Under the pieces are notes generated by a model, which was not told the origin of the DNA, made no database searches, and saw nothing but the letters and a program-made list of their open reading frames with translations. 64,000 nucleotides of DNA from Georgenia daeguensis (GTDB lineage Bacteria > Actinomycetota > Actinomycetes > Actinomycetales > Actinomycetaceae). A program made the translations under genes and the position numbers. Numbering within the stretch: the stretch's first letter is position 1; each line of letters opens with the position of its first letter. Where the stretch lies: the NCBI RefSeq assembly GCF_039537705.1, contig NZ_BAABBA010000004.1, positions 186,001-250,000 on the forward strand, written 5' to 3'. Below are positions 16,567-24,388 of the stretch, piece after piece.

Positions 16567-18597
16567 GTGGGCGCCCCTGACACCGACGCCCTCCTCGCCG
16601 ACGCCGTCGCCGCCCTGGGCGGCACCCCGCGAGAGGGTCAGCAGCGCATGGCCCGGGCCGTGGCCGAGGCCCTGGAGGAGGAGCGGCACCTGCTCGTCCA
16701 GGCCGGCACCGGCACGGGCAAGTCGCTCGCCTACCTCGTCCCCACGCTCGCCCACGCGGTGACCACCGGCCGGCGGGCCGTGGTCTCGACGGCGACCCTC
16801 GCGCTCCAGCGCCAGGTCCTCGTCCACGACGCGCCCCGGGTCGCGGAGGTCGTGGCCGCGCGGACCGGTGCACGGCCCGACGTCGCCCTCCTCAAGGGGT
16901 GGCACAACTACCTGTGCCGGCACAAGGTGGCCGGCGGCTACCCGGTGGACGAGGAGCCCGGCCTCTTCACGGTGTCCGCGGCCACCGGCGTCGACCCCGC
17001 GGCGCCCCCACCACCCGCCGGCGGCGCGGACCCGGGCCCCGCCGCCGGGCGCTCGACCCTCGCCGAGCAGGTGCTCCGGCTGCGGGAGTGGGCCGAGGAG
17101 ACCACGACCGGTGACCGCGACGACCTCGTGCCGGGGGTGAGCGAACGGGCGTGGCGGCAGGTCTCCGTCACGAAGATGGAGTGCCTCGGCGGAAGGTGCC
17201 CGATGCTCTCCGAGTGCTTCCCCGAGGCGGCCCGGCAGGCGGCCCGCGACGCGGACGTCGTCGTGACGAACCACGCGATGCTCGGCATCGCGGCGTCGGG
17301 CTCCCCGAACGTCCTGCCCGAGCACGACGTGCTCGTCGTCGACGAGGCGCACGAGCTCGCCGACCGGGTCACGGCCCAGGCGACGGGCGAGCTCAGCGCC
17401 GGCGTCGTCGAGCGGACCGCGCGGCTCGCGCGCCGGCACGCCGGGGTGAACCTGGACACCCTGGACGCCGCCGCGGCCGCGCTGCGGGCACGGCTCGAGG
17501 TCGTCCCCGAGGGCCGGCTGCCGGACGGCCTGCCCGCCGAGCTGCGGGACGCCGTCGTCCTCGTCGAGGCCGGGGCGCGCGAGGCGGTGAGCGCGATGAA
17601 GCCCGACGCCGGGGCCCAGTCGGAGGAGGCCGGCGCGCGTGCGATGGCACGCTCGGCGATGGTGGTCCTGCTCGAGGTCGCCGAACGTCTGCTCGGCGAC
17701 GGTGTCGCCCAGCGCCGGGACGTGCTGTGGTGCGAGCGCCCGCGCGGCGGCCTGGAGCAGCCGCGGCTGCGGCTCGCCCCCCTCGACGTCGCGGGCTCCG
17801 TCGCCACGAACCTGCTCGCGGGCCGGGCCGCCGTCCTCACCTCGGCGACGCTCACCCTCGGCGGCACCTTCGACGCGATGGCCCGCTCCCTCGGCCTGAC
17901 GCTGGACGGGGAGACCCCGTGGCAGGGGCTCGACGTCGGCTCCCCGTTCGACTACCCCCGGCAGGGGATCCTCTACATCGCCCGTCACCTGCCGCAGCCG
18001 GGCCGGGACGGCACGTCCGAGCAGGCCCTCGCCGAGCTCGTCGAGCTGGTGCGCGCCGCCGGCGGTGCGACCCTCGGACTCTTCTCCTCCCGGCGGGCGG
18101 CGGAGGCCGCCGCCGAGCGCCTGCGCGAGGAGCTGGACACGCCCGTGCTGTGCCAGGGCGACGACCAGCTGCCCACGCTCGTGCGCGCCTTCGCCGCCGA
18201 CGAGGCCACCAGCCTGATGGGCACGCTCTCGCTGTGGCAGGGCGTCGACGTGCCGGGGCCCACGTGCCGGCTGGTCGTGATCGACCGCATCCCGTTCCCC
18301 CGGCCGGACGACCCGGTGAGGTCGGCGCGGTCCGAGGTCGTCGCGGCCGCGGGCGGCAACGGCTTCATGACGGTCGCCGCCACCCATGCCGCCCTCCTCC
18401 TCGCCCAGGGGGCCGGGCGGCTCGTCCGCACCACCGCCGACCGCGGGGTGGTCGCGGTGCTCGACCCGCGCCTCGCCACGGCCCGGTACGGCACCTTCCT
18501 GACGCGCTCGATGCCGCCCCTGTGGCGCACCCACGACGGCGAGGTCACGCGTGCGGCGCTGCGACGCCTCTCTGCCGGAGCGCCGGCACTCGCCTAG
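16567..18597 (+). CDS. DinG/XPD-family ATP-dependent DNA helicase
   Basis: Superfamily 2 5'-3' DNA helicase of the DinG/YoaA type, 676 residues. Walker A is AGTGTGKSLAYLVP near residue 45; the DEAH box is VVDEAHELADRV; a four-cysteine iron-sulphur cluster region is formed by YLCRHK and ECLGGRCPMLSEC; C-terminal motifs include TSATLTLGG, SLWQGVDVPG and QGAGRLVRT. GTG 16567 lies two bases past the hflX stop, so the gene is co-transcribed and probably coupled. No LexA box was seen nearby, so SOS control would have to come from elsewhere. Confidence 0.9.
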   Translation: MGAPDTDALLADAVAALGGTPREGQQRMARAVAEALEEERHLLVQAGTGTGKSLAYLVPTLAHAVTTGRRAVVSTATLALQRQVLVHDAPRVAEVVAARTGARPDVALLKGWHNYLCRHKVAGGYPVDEEPGLFTVSAATGVDPAAPPPPAGGADPGPAAGRSTLAEQVLRLREWAEETTTGDRDDLVPGVSERAWRQVSVTKMECLGGRCPMLSECFPEAARQAARDADVVVTNHAMLGIAASGSPNVLPEHDVLVVDEAHELADRVTAQATGELSAGVVERTARLARRHAGVNLDTLDAAAAALRARLEVVPEGRLPDGLPAELRDAVVLVEAGAREAVSAMKPDAGAQSEEAGARAMARSAMVVLLEVAERLLGDGVAQRRDVLWCERPRGGLEQPRLRLAPLDVAGSVATNLLAGRAAVLTSATLTLGGTFDAMARSLGLTLDGETPWQGLDVGSPFDYPRQGILYIARHLPQPGRDGTSEQALAELVELVRAAGGATLGLFSSRRAAEAAAERLREELDTPVLCQGDDQLPTLVRAFAADEATSLMGTLSLWQGVDVPGPTCRLVVIDRIPFPRPDDPVRSARSEVVAAAGGNGFMTVAATHAALLLAQGAGRLVRTTADRGVVAVLDPRLATARYGTFLTRSMPPLWRTHDGEVTRAALRRLSAGAPALA

Positions 18598-18648
18598 GGT
18601 GTTGCCGCAGGGACCGGCACGAAACCCGACAGACGCTGGGAGATGAGC

Positions 18649-19659
18649 ATGAGCGAGCAGGCCGACGTGGGCGGACGCAGCGAGCTGCTGGGCGAGGCGC
18701 GGCCGGGGGACCGGCGCCCGAGCAAGGTGGCGATCGTCGGCGCCGGAGCGGTCGGGTCCACGCTCGCCTACGCCTGCCTGCTGCGTGGCGCCGCCCGCGA
18801 GGTGGTGCTTTACGACGTGAACAAGGAGAAGGTCAAGGCCGAGGCGCTGGACATCGCCCACGGCATCGCCTTCACCCCGATGGGTACCGTGGCGGGTTCC
18901 GACGACATCGAGATCTGCGCCGACGCCGACATCGTGGTCGTCACCGCAGGCGCCAAGCAGAAGCCCGGCCAGTCGCGGCTCGAGCTCGCCGGCGCGACCA
19001 TCGGCATCATGCGCGATCTTCTCCCGCGCGTGACCGCTGTCGCCCCGAGCGCGACCTACATCATGGTGGCCAACCCGGTGGACGTGGTGACGTACGCGGG
19101 GCTGAAGATCTCCGGCCTGCCCGAGAACCGGTTCTTCGGCTCCGGCACGGTGCTCGACACGTCCCGGCTCCGCTACCTCGTGGCCCGGGAGTGCGGCGTG
19201 GCGGTGCAGAACGTCCACGCCTACATCGCCGGCGAGCACGGCGATTCCGAGATCCCCCTGTGGAGCTCGGCCATGGTGGGCGCCGTGCCGCTGCTGCAGT
19301 GGGGCTTCACCGCCGACGGCCGCCTGCTCGACGAGGCGGTCCGGGCGCGCATCGCCGAGGAGGTCGTGACCTCGGCCTACCGCATCATCGAGGGCAAGGG
19401 GGCGACCAACTACGCCGTCGGCCTCGCCGTCGTCCGGATCATCGAGGCGGTGCTGCGGGACGAGCAGCGCGTCCTGTCCGTGTCCTCCCTGCTCGAGGAC
19501 TACCTCGAGATCTCCGACGTGTGCCTGTCGGTGCCCAGCATCGTCGGCAAGGACGGCGTCGGGCGCCGCCTCGTGCCCGTCGTGACCCCGCACGAGCGCG
19601 ACGGCCTGCGCCGCAGCGCCGAGTCGGTGCGGGCGGTCATCCGCGAGTTCGGGCTCTGA
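18649..19659 (+). CDS. ldh: L-lactate dehydrogenase
   Basis: NAD-dependent L-lactate dehydrogenase, regenerating NAD+ by reducing pyruvate. It has 336 residues. Visible: Rossmann motif VAIVGAGAVGSTLAY, substrate loop AGAKQKPGQSRLEL (Gln and Arg marking lactate rather than malate specificity), NPVDVVTYAGLKISGLP, and catalytic His in AGEHGDSEIPLWS. Two ATGs (18643, 18649) are available; GGGAG abuts the first and is 6 bases from the second, so 18649 is preferred. A -10-like TAGGGT overlaps the dinG stop. It converges on lexA with a 4-bp gap. Confidence 0.93.
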   Translation: MSEQADVGGRSELLGEARPGDRRPSKVAIVGAGAVGSTLAYACLLRGAAREVVLYDVNKEKVKAEALDIAHGIAFTPMGTVAGSDDIEICADADIVVVTAGAKQKPGQSRLELAGATIGIMRDLLPRVTAVAPSATYIMVANPVDVVTYAGLKISGLPENRFFGSGTVLDTSRLRYLVARECGVAVQNVHAYIAGEHGDSEIPLWSSAMVGAVPLLQWGFTADGRLLDEAVRARIAEEVVTSAYRIIEGKGATNYAVGLAVVRIIEAVLRDEQRVLSVSSLLEDYLEISDVCLSVPSIVGKDGVGRRLVPVVTPHERDGLRRSAESVRAVIREFGL

Positions 19660-19663
19660 CCTC

Positions 19664-20353
19664 CTAGAGGCTGCGCAGCACCGTCACGACGCGGCCGAGG
19701 ATCTGCGACTCGTCGCCGGGGATGGGGGAGAAGGCCGGGTTCTGGGGCAGCAGCCACACGTGGCCGTCCTTGTGCTGGAAGGTCTTCACGGTCGCCTCGC
19801 CGTCGATCATGGCGGCCACCACCTCGCCGTTCTCCGCCACCGGCTGACGCCGCACGACGACCCAGTCGCCGTCGCAGATGGCGGCGTCGATCATGGACTC
19901 GCCGACCACCTTGAGGAGGAACAGCTCGCCGTCCCCGACGAGCTGACGCGGGAGCGGGAAGACGTCCTCCACGCTCTGCTCGGCCAGGATCGGCCCGCCG
20001 GCCGCGATGCGCCCGACGACGGGCACGTACGTGGGCGCTCCGGACGTGAGGCCCTCAGAGTCCACCGAGCCGATCGGGCCTGAGAGGGACGGGACGCCGC
20101 GGGCGGTCAGCTCCAGCGCGCGGGGCCGGTTCGGGTCGCGCCGCACGTAGCCCTTGCGCTCGAGCACGCCCAGCTGGTGCTTGACGGACGACGGGCTGGT
20201 CAGGCCGACCGCCTCGCCGATCTCGCGCATGCTCGGCGGATAGCCGTGCGCGGCGACCGCCTCGCGGATCGTGTCGAGGATCATGCGCTGGCGGTCCGTC
20301 AGCTCCTCGGCGGTCGCTGGCTCCGGCTGCTCGGTCTTCTTCTCGACGCTCAC
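19664..20353 (-). CDS. lexA: SOS repressor LexA
   Basis: Transcriptional repressor of the SOS response; self-cleaves when stimulated by RecA filaments. It has 229 residues. Winged-helix N-terminus with LTDRQRMILDTIREAVAAHG and recognition helix region LTSPSSVKHQLGVLERKGYV; cleavage site Ala118-Gly119 in GRIAAGGP; catalytic Ser153 in VGESMI and Lys190 in EATVKTF. All catalytic residues are present. GTG 20353 is preceded by GGAAGGA. Its promoter (-35 TTGATA, 17 bp, -10 TAGGCT) overlaps a LexA box, giving autorepression. Confidence 0.97.
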   Translation of the reverse strand: MSVEKKTEQPEPATAEELTDRQRMILDTIREAVAAHGYPPSMREIGEAVGLTSPSSVKHQLGVLERKGYVRRDPNRPRALELTARGVPSLSGPIGSVDSEGLTSGAPTYVPVVGRIAAGGPILAEQSVEDVFPLPRQLVGDGELFLLKVVGESMIDAAICDGDWVVVRRQPVAENGEVVAAMIDGEATVKTFQHKDGHVWLLPQNPAFSPIPGDESQILGRVVTVLRSL

Positions 20354-20407
20354 GGCGGCGGTCCTTCCTGGCTCGGCACCCGGCGGCGGATCGGTGCGTA
20401 CCCGCCG

Positions 20408-20430
20408 ATGTCAGTGGTCGGTGATGGGCT
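20408..20430 (+). promoter_or_regulatory. RecA-NDp-like motif in lexA-LysM intergenic region
   Basis: ATGTCAGTG, 8 bases, TGGGCT. It shares a 15-base identical stretch (GATGTCAGTGGTCGG) with the recA element at 2485-2499. The -10 lacks the A of TANNNT. It points towards the LysM gene and lies in the lexA leader on the other strand. It may be a PafBC-linked second promoter for the LysM-nrdR side. Confidence 0.45.
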
Positions 20431-20440
20431 TTCCGAGGTC

Positions 20441-20469
20441 AGCCTAGAAGGCCTCGCGCCCGATATCAA
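20441..20469 (-). promoter_or_regulatory. lexA promoter
   Basis: -35 TTGATA (20469-20464), 17-bp spacer, -10 TAGGCT (20446-20441). The -35 overlaps the end of the LexA box at 20466-20481. Confidence 0.65.
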
Positions 20470-20481
20470 ACAATTGTTCGA
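20466..20481. promoter_or_regulatory. LexA box 1 (lexA side)
   Basis: Minus-strand TCGAACAATTGTTTGA, matching TCGAAC-N4-GTTCGA at 11 of 12 constrained positions. It covers the lexA -35 and lies just upstream of the LysM -35. Confidence 0.88.
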
Positions 20482-20488
20482 CGGTGTG

Positions 20489-20517
20489 TCGACATCGGAC
20501 GGGTCGGCGGCTAGTCT
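20489..20517 (+). promoter_or_regulatory. Promoter of the LysM gene
   Basis: -35 TCGACA (20489-20494), 17-bp spacer, -10 TAGTCT (20512-20517). It is bracketed by the two LexA boxes, so both could repress it. Confidence 0.6.
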
Positions 20518-20532
20518 GCGTACAGACGTTCT

Positions 20533-20548
20533 ACGAACAGCAGTTCGA
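20533..20548. promoter_or_regulatory. LexA box 2 (LysM gene side)
   Basis: ACGAACAGCAGTTCGA matches TCGAAC-N4-GTTCGA at 11 of 12 constrained positions. It lies just downstream of the predicted start of transcription of the LysM gene and immediately before its ribosome binding site. Confidence 0.85.
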
Positions 20549-20556
20549 GGGAGAAG

Positions 20557-21039
20557 ATGATGAGCGCACTCGTCGCACAGCCCGCATGGTCGGCGCCGGC
20601 GCGTCCGGCACGCCGCCGGGTCGGCACCCGGCCGGCCGGCCGGGGCAGTCTTCAGCTCGTCGGCCCCGGCTTCGTCCCGCCCGTGGTCGCGCCGGCGGCG
20701 CCGGTGCGGCCGGTCGTCTCCCGCCCGCCGCGGGAGGAGGCCCCCGGCCTGCGGCTGACGGCCCGGGGTCGCCGGGTCCTCACGACCCTCGCCCTGCTCG
20801 CGGCGACCGGAGCCTCCGTCGGGCTGGGCGCTCTGGTGGGCACCGCCGCAAACCCGGCGTCGTCGTCCGCGACGACGACGGTGACCGTGGCCCCGGGGCA
20901 GACGCTGTGGTCGCTGGCGAGCGCCACCGCGGCGCCCGGTGAGGACCCGCGCGACGTCCTCGCGGAGATCACCGAGCTCAACGGCCTCGCCTCGTCGGAG
21001 CTGGCCGTCGGCCAGGAGCTGCTGGTGCCGGTGGACTGA
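20557..21039 (+). CDS. SOS-linked LysM membrane protein (YneA/ChiZ position)
   Basis: 160-residue protein: ~70-residue basic, Pro-rich cytoplasmic part, one membrane segment (about 74-96), then an extracytoplasmic LysM domain (107-158: VAPGQTLWSLASATA ... ELAVGQELLVPVD) that should bind peptidoglycan. It is divergent from lexA and behind two LexA boxes. In mycobacteria the same position holds the SOS-induced LysM protein ChiZ (Rv2719c), and Bacillus has YneA; both delay division during DNA damage. A similar checkpoint role is inferred from position and architecture. ATGs at 20557 and 20560 are both possible. nrdR follows after 181 bp. Confidence 0.88.
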   Translation: MMSALVAQPAWSAPARPARRRVGTRPAGRGSLQLVGPGFVPPVVAPAAPVRPVVSRPPREEAPGLRLTARGRRVLTTLALLAATGASVGLGALVGTAANPASSSATTTVTVAPGQTLWSLASATAAPGEDPRDVLAEITELNGLASSELAVGQELLVPVD

Positions 21040-21220
21040 CCGGGCAGCTGCGGACGGGAGCCGCATGTCGACCGGCGGGGGGTCGGTGGGGCGTGGTTGC
21101 GTCGGGGGTCGGCGCGGTCCTACGGTTCCTCAGGTGCCCGTGCCGCCGGTACGTGCGGTCCTCGCAGCGACGGCCGCCCAGGCCGACGCGCGTGGGACGG
21201 GCGCAGGGAGGAGCTCCACC

Positions 21221-21850
21221 GTGCACTGTCCGTTCTGCCGTCACGCCGACACGCGGGTGATCGACTCGCGCACGGCCGAGGACGGCTCGGCCATCCGTCG
21301 GCGTCGCCAGTGCCCCTCGTGCGGGCGGCGCTTCAGCACGGTGGAGACGTCGAGCCTGACGGTGGTCAAGCGGTCGGGCGCGAGCGAGCCCTTCAGCCGG
21401 GACAAGGTGGTCGCCGGCGTGCGTAAGGCCTGCCAGGGACGTCCCGTCTCGGACGACGACCTCGCGCTGCTCGCCCAGCAGGTGGAGGAGTCACTACGGG
21501 CGGCCGGCGCCGCGCAGATCGACGCCCACGAGATCGGCCTGGCCATACTCGGGCCGCTCCGCCAGCTCGACGAGGTCGCCTACCTGCGGTTCGCGAGCGT
21601 GTACTCCTCGTTCAGCAGCCTGGAGGACTTCGAGGACGCGATCGCGATCCTGCGGGCCGAGCGCGCAGAGCGTTCGGCGGCTGGGGCGAGGGCGGGGCAG
21701 CGCGACGAGGACCTGGGCTCCGCGGAGCGGCCCGACGACACGTCGGCCGACGGACCGCCTCCGGCCGCCGACGCCGCGGCGCCTGCCGTGGCCGACGACA
21801 TGGCCAGCCTGGGCCCGGGCGGGGCCGCCCAGGAGGCCCCGGCCCGCTGA
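21221..21850 (+). CDS. nrdR: Transcriptional repressor NrdR
   Basis: Nucleotide-sensing repressor of ribonucleotide reductase genes. Zinc ribbon at the N-terminus (HCPFCRHADTRVIDSR ... CPSCGRRFST) and an ATP-cone (VVKRSGASEPFSRDKVVAGVRKAC through YLRFASVYSSFSSLEDFEDAI). It has 209 residues against a usual ~150-160; the extra ~50 residues are an acidic Ala/Pro-rich tail after AERSAAGARAG. GTG 21221 is preceded by GGAGGAG and puts the first zinc cysteine at residue 3, as in the family. No nrd gene lies in the window. Confidence 0.93.
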   Translation: MHCPFCRHADTRVIDSRTAEDGSAIRRRRQCPSCGRRFSTVETSSLTVVKRSGASEPFSRDKVVAGVRKACQGRPVSDDDLALLAQQVEESLRAAGAAQIDAHEIGLAILGPLRQLDEVAYLRFASVYSSFSSLEDFEDAIAILRAERAERSAAGARAGQRDEDLGSAERPDDTSADGPPPAADAAAPAVADDMASLGPGGAAQEAPAR

Positions 21851-21855
21851 CCGCC

Positions 21856-21888
21856 GTCGGCGGGGCGGAGGGGAAGCCGCCCGCCGAC
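21856..21888. terminator. Hairpin between convergent nrdR and aldo/keto reductase genes
   Basis: 9-bp perfect stem (GTCGGCGGG / CCCGCCGAC) with a 15-base loop in the 48-bp convergent gap. There is no T-run. Likely a shared terminator. Confidence 0.45.
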
Positions 21889-21898
21889 GACGCCGCGC

Positions 21899-22933
21899 CT
21901 ACAGGTTCGACGAGCGCGGCGCCCAGATGTTGATGCCGGCGTCGACGGCGTGCCCGTCGATCCGGGCCAGCTCCTCCTCGCTGAACGCGAGGTTGTCCAG
22001 CGCCTGCACCGAGCTCTCGAGCTGAGCCACGCTGGAGGCGCCGACCAGCGCCGTGGTGACGCGCGGGTCGCGCAGCACCCACGCGATGGCCATCTGGGCG
22101 AGAGTCTGGCCCCGCTCCGCAGCGATCTCGTTGAGCGCACGGACGTGGGTGAGCGTGGTCTCCTCGAGGAACTCCCGCCGGAGCGAGCCGCCGCGCGCGG
22201 CCCTCGAGCCCTCCGGGATGCCGTCGAGGTACTTGTCCGTGAGCATCCCCTGGGCCAGCGGGGAGAAGACCACCGCGCCCATGCCGGCGTCGCCGAGGAC
22301 GTCGAGCAGGCTCGGCTCGCCCTCCTCCACCCACCGGTTCAGCAGCGAGTACGAGGGCTGGTGGACGAGGATGTCCAGCCCGATCTCCGCGGCGATCTCG
22401 AGCGCCTCACGGGTGCGCTCGGCGGAGTAGGACGAGATGCCGGCGTACAGGGCGCGGCCGGAGTCGACGGCCGTCTTGAGCGCGCCCATGGTCTCGCGCA
22501 GCGGCGTCGTCGCGTCGAAGCGGTGCGAGTAGAACAGGTCCACGTAGTCCAGCCCCATGCGCTCGAGCGAGGCGTCGAGGGAGGCCAGCAGGTACTTGCG
22601 CGAGCCGCCGTTCCCGTAGGGGCCGGGCCACATGTCGTACCCGGCCTTGGTCGAGATGACCAGCTCGTCCCGCAGGCCGGCGAGGTCCTCGGCGAGCATG
22701 CGCCCGAAGTGCTTCTCCGCCGAGCCGGGGGGCGGCCCGTAGTTGTTCGCCAGGTCGATGTGGGTGATGCCCAGGTCGACCGCGCGCAGCACGATGTCGC
22801 GCTGGGTGGCGTAGGGGTTCGCCTCGCCGAAGTTCTGCCAGAGCCCGAGGGCGATCGCGGGCAGGTCGAGGCCGCTGCGGCCGCAGCGGCGGTAGGTCAT
22901 GGTGTCGTAGCGCTCGGGCGCGGGGGTGAACAT
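21899..22933 (-). CDS. Aldo/keto reductase (YghZ / L-glyceraldehyde-3-phosphate reductase type)
   Basis: NADPH-dependent aldo/keto reductase, 344 residues. Catalytic tetrad elements: Asp and Tyr in THIDLANNYGPPPGSAE, Lys in VISTKAGYDMWPGPYG, His in LFYSHRFD. The MWPGPYG(N/D)GGSRKYL segment marks the YghZ/MgrA branch that reduces L-glyceraldehyde-3-phosphate and other aldehydes. The C-terminal VVGAS-like NADPH site reads ALVGASSVAQLE. ATG 22933 is preferred; an internal ATG sits 11 codons in. It stands alone between nrdR and serA. The physiological substrate is unproven. Confidence 0.88.
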   Translation of the reverse strand: MFTPAPERYDTMTYRRCGRSGLDLPAIALGLWQNFGEANPYATQRDIVLRAVDLGITHIDLANNYGPPPGSAEKHFGRMLAEDLAGLRDELVISTKAGYDMWPGPYGNGGSRKYLLASLDASLERMGLDYVDLFYSHRFDATTPLRETMGALKTAVDSGRALYAGISSYSAERTREALEIAAEIGLDILVHQPSYSLLNRWVEEGEPSLLDVLGDAGMGAVVFSPLAQGMLTDKYLDGIPEGSRAARGGSLRREFLEETTLTHVRALNEIAAERGQTLAQMAIAWVLRDPRVTTALVGASSVAQLESSVQALDNLAFSEEELARIDGHAVDAGINIWAPRSSNL

Positions 22934-23026
22934 GCCCCCGACGGTACTGCGAGCAGGGCGGGGGCCGCCGCCTCGCCCGGGAGGGGCGGCCGAAGATCCG
23001 GCCCGGCCGCCGGCGCGGCCCGGCCG

Positions 23027-24265
23027 TCAGGCCTCGCCGCCGTCGGCGTCCTCGTAGCCCGGCCGGACCATGACCCGCAGCCGCAGCGTGTCCTCCATCT
23101 CGCGGACCGCCTCGATCGCCTCGCGGGGCAGCTCCGAGCCGATGTCCGTGACCACGTACCCGATCTCGCCGAGCGTGCCGAGGATCTGCCCCTCGATGTT
23201 CGCGCCGTGCTCGGCGAAGGTCTGGTTCACCAGCGCGAGGACGCCGGGGGTGTTGCGGTGCACGAACGCCACGCGGTAACGGGCGGCGTCGGAGGGCTGG
23301 AGCGTGAGGCGCGGGAGGTTCACCGACAGGTCGGTGGACCCGGCACGCACGTACTTGCTCAGCTTGTTCGCCACGAAGTGCCCGATGTTCTCCTGCGCCT
23401 CCTGGGTCGACCCGCCGACGTGCGGGGTCAGGATCACGTTCGGCAGCCCGCGCAGCTCGGAGTCGAACGGGTCGCCGTTCTTGCGCGGCTCGCTGGGGAA
23501 GACGTCGACGGCGGCGCCGGAGATGGAGCCGTCGAGGATCTTCTCCCGCAGCACGGAGTAGTCCACGAGGAACCCGCGCGAGAGGTTGAGGAACGAGGCG
23601 CCGTGCTTCATCTGCTCGAACTGCTCGCGGCCGAACATGCCGGCGTTGCCGGCCCGACCGTCGACGTGGAGCGTGACGACGTCGGACACGGCGAGCACCT
23701 CGGCCAGCGAGCCCATGCGGTGCGCGTTGCCGAGCGCCAGCTTCTCCGCGGTGTCGAAGAACACCACGCGCATACCGAGGGCCTCGGCGACGACGGAGAG
23801 CTGGGTGCCGATGTTGCCGTACCCGACGATGCCCAGGGTGCGTCCGCGCACCTCGTGCGAGCCCGACGCGGTCTTGTCCCAGACGCCGCCGTGCAGGGCC
23901 TTGTCGCGCACCGTCAGCCGGCGGGTCAGGGCGATGATCTCGGCCACCGCGAGCTCGACGACGGAGCGGGTGTTGGAGAAGGGGGCGTTGAACACCGCGA
24001 TGCCGCGCCGGGCGGCCGCGCGCAGGTCGATCTGGTTCGTGCCGATGCAGAACGCGCCGATCGCCGTCAGACCGGGGTGGGCCGCGAGGACCCGCTCGGT
24101 CACGTGGGTGGTGGAGCGGATCCCGAGGAGGTCGACGCCCTCGAGGGCCTCGATCAGCTCGTCCTCCTCCATGGCGCCGGCGTGCCGGACCACCTCGAAC
24201 CCGGCATCGGCCAGGATCGGGTCGGCGTCGGGGTGCGGGTTCTCGAGAAGCAGTGCGCGGGCCAC
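23027..24265 (-). CDS. serA: D-3-phosphoglycerate dehydrogenase
   Basis: First enzyme of serine synthesis, oxidising 3-phosphoglycerate with NAD+. It has 412 residues, the length of the short E. coli-type enzyme rather than the ~530-residue actinobacterial type. Visible: ALLLENPHPDADPIL start, Rossmann motif GIVGYGNIGTQLSVVAEALGM, catalytic His region ILTPHVGGSTQEAQENIG, and a C-terminal ACT domain (VAFVHRNTPGVLALVNQTFAE) for serine feedback. GTG 24265 is chosen to match the family N-terminus; the frame extends to a TTG at 24301. HelD is upstream on the same strand. Confidence 0.92.
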   Translation of the reverse strand: MARALLLENPHPDADPILADAGFEVVRHAGAMEEDELIEALEGVDLLGIRSTTHVTERVLAAHPGLTAIGAFCIGTNQIDLRAAARRGIAVFNAPFSNTRSVVELAVAEIIALTRRLTVRDKALHGGVWDKTASGSHEVRGRTLGIVGYGNIGTQLSVVAEALGMRVVFFDTAEKLALGNAHRMGSLAEVLAVSDVVTLHVDGRAGNAGMFGREQFEQMKHGASFLNLSRGFLVDYSVLREKILDGSISGAAVDVFPSEPRKNGDPFDSELRGLPNVILTPHVGGSTQEAQENIGHFVANKLSKYVRAGSTDLSVNLPRLTLQPSDAARYRVAFVHRNTPGVLALVNQTFAEHGANIEGQILGTLGEIGYVVTDIGSELPREAIEAVREMEDTLRLRVMVRPGYEDADGGEA

Positions 24266-24388
24266 CGACCCATGGTCCGCCTGTCTCGGGATGCGGAGCA
24301 AGCCGGTCCACCACGTGGGCGCGTGGTGTTGCTCACCACGGCGCTCGGCGCTCGACGCGGGGCGCTCGGCGCCCGCCGCCGCCCCGCG

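Noticed and set aside
16507..19593. A 1,028-codon open frame on the minus strand
   Set aside because: Antisense to dinG-like and ldh genes, both with intact motifs; the product is low-complexity Gly/Arg/His.
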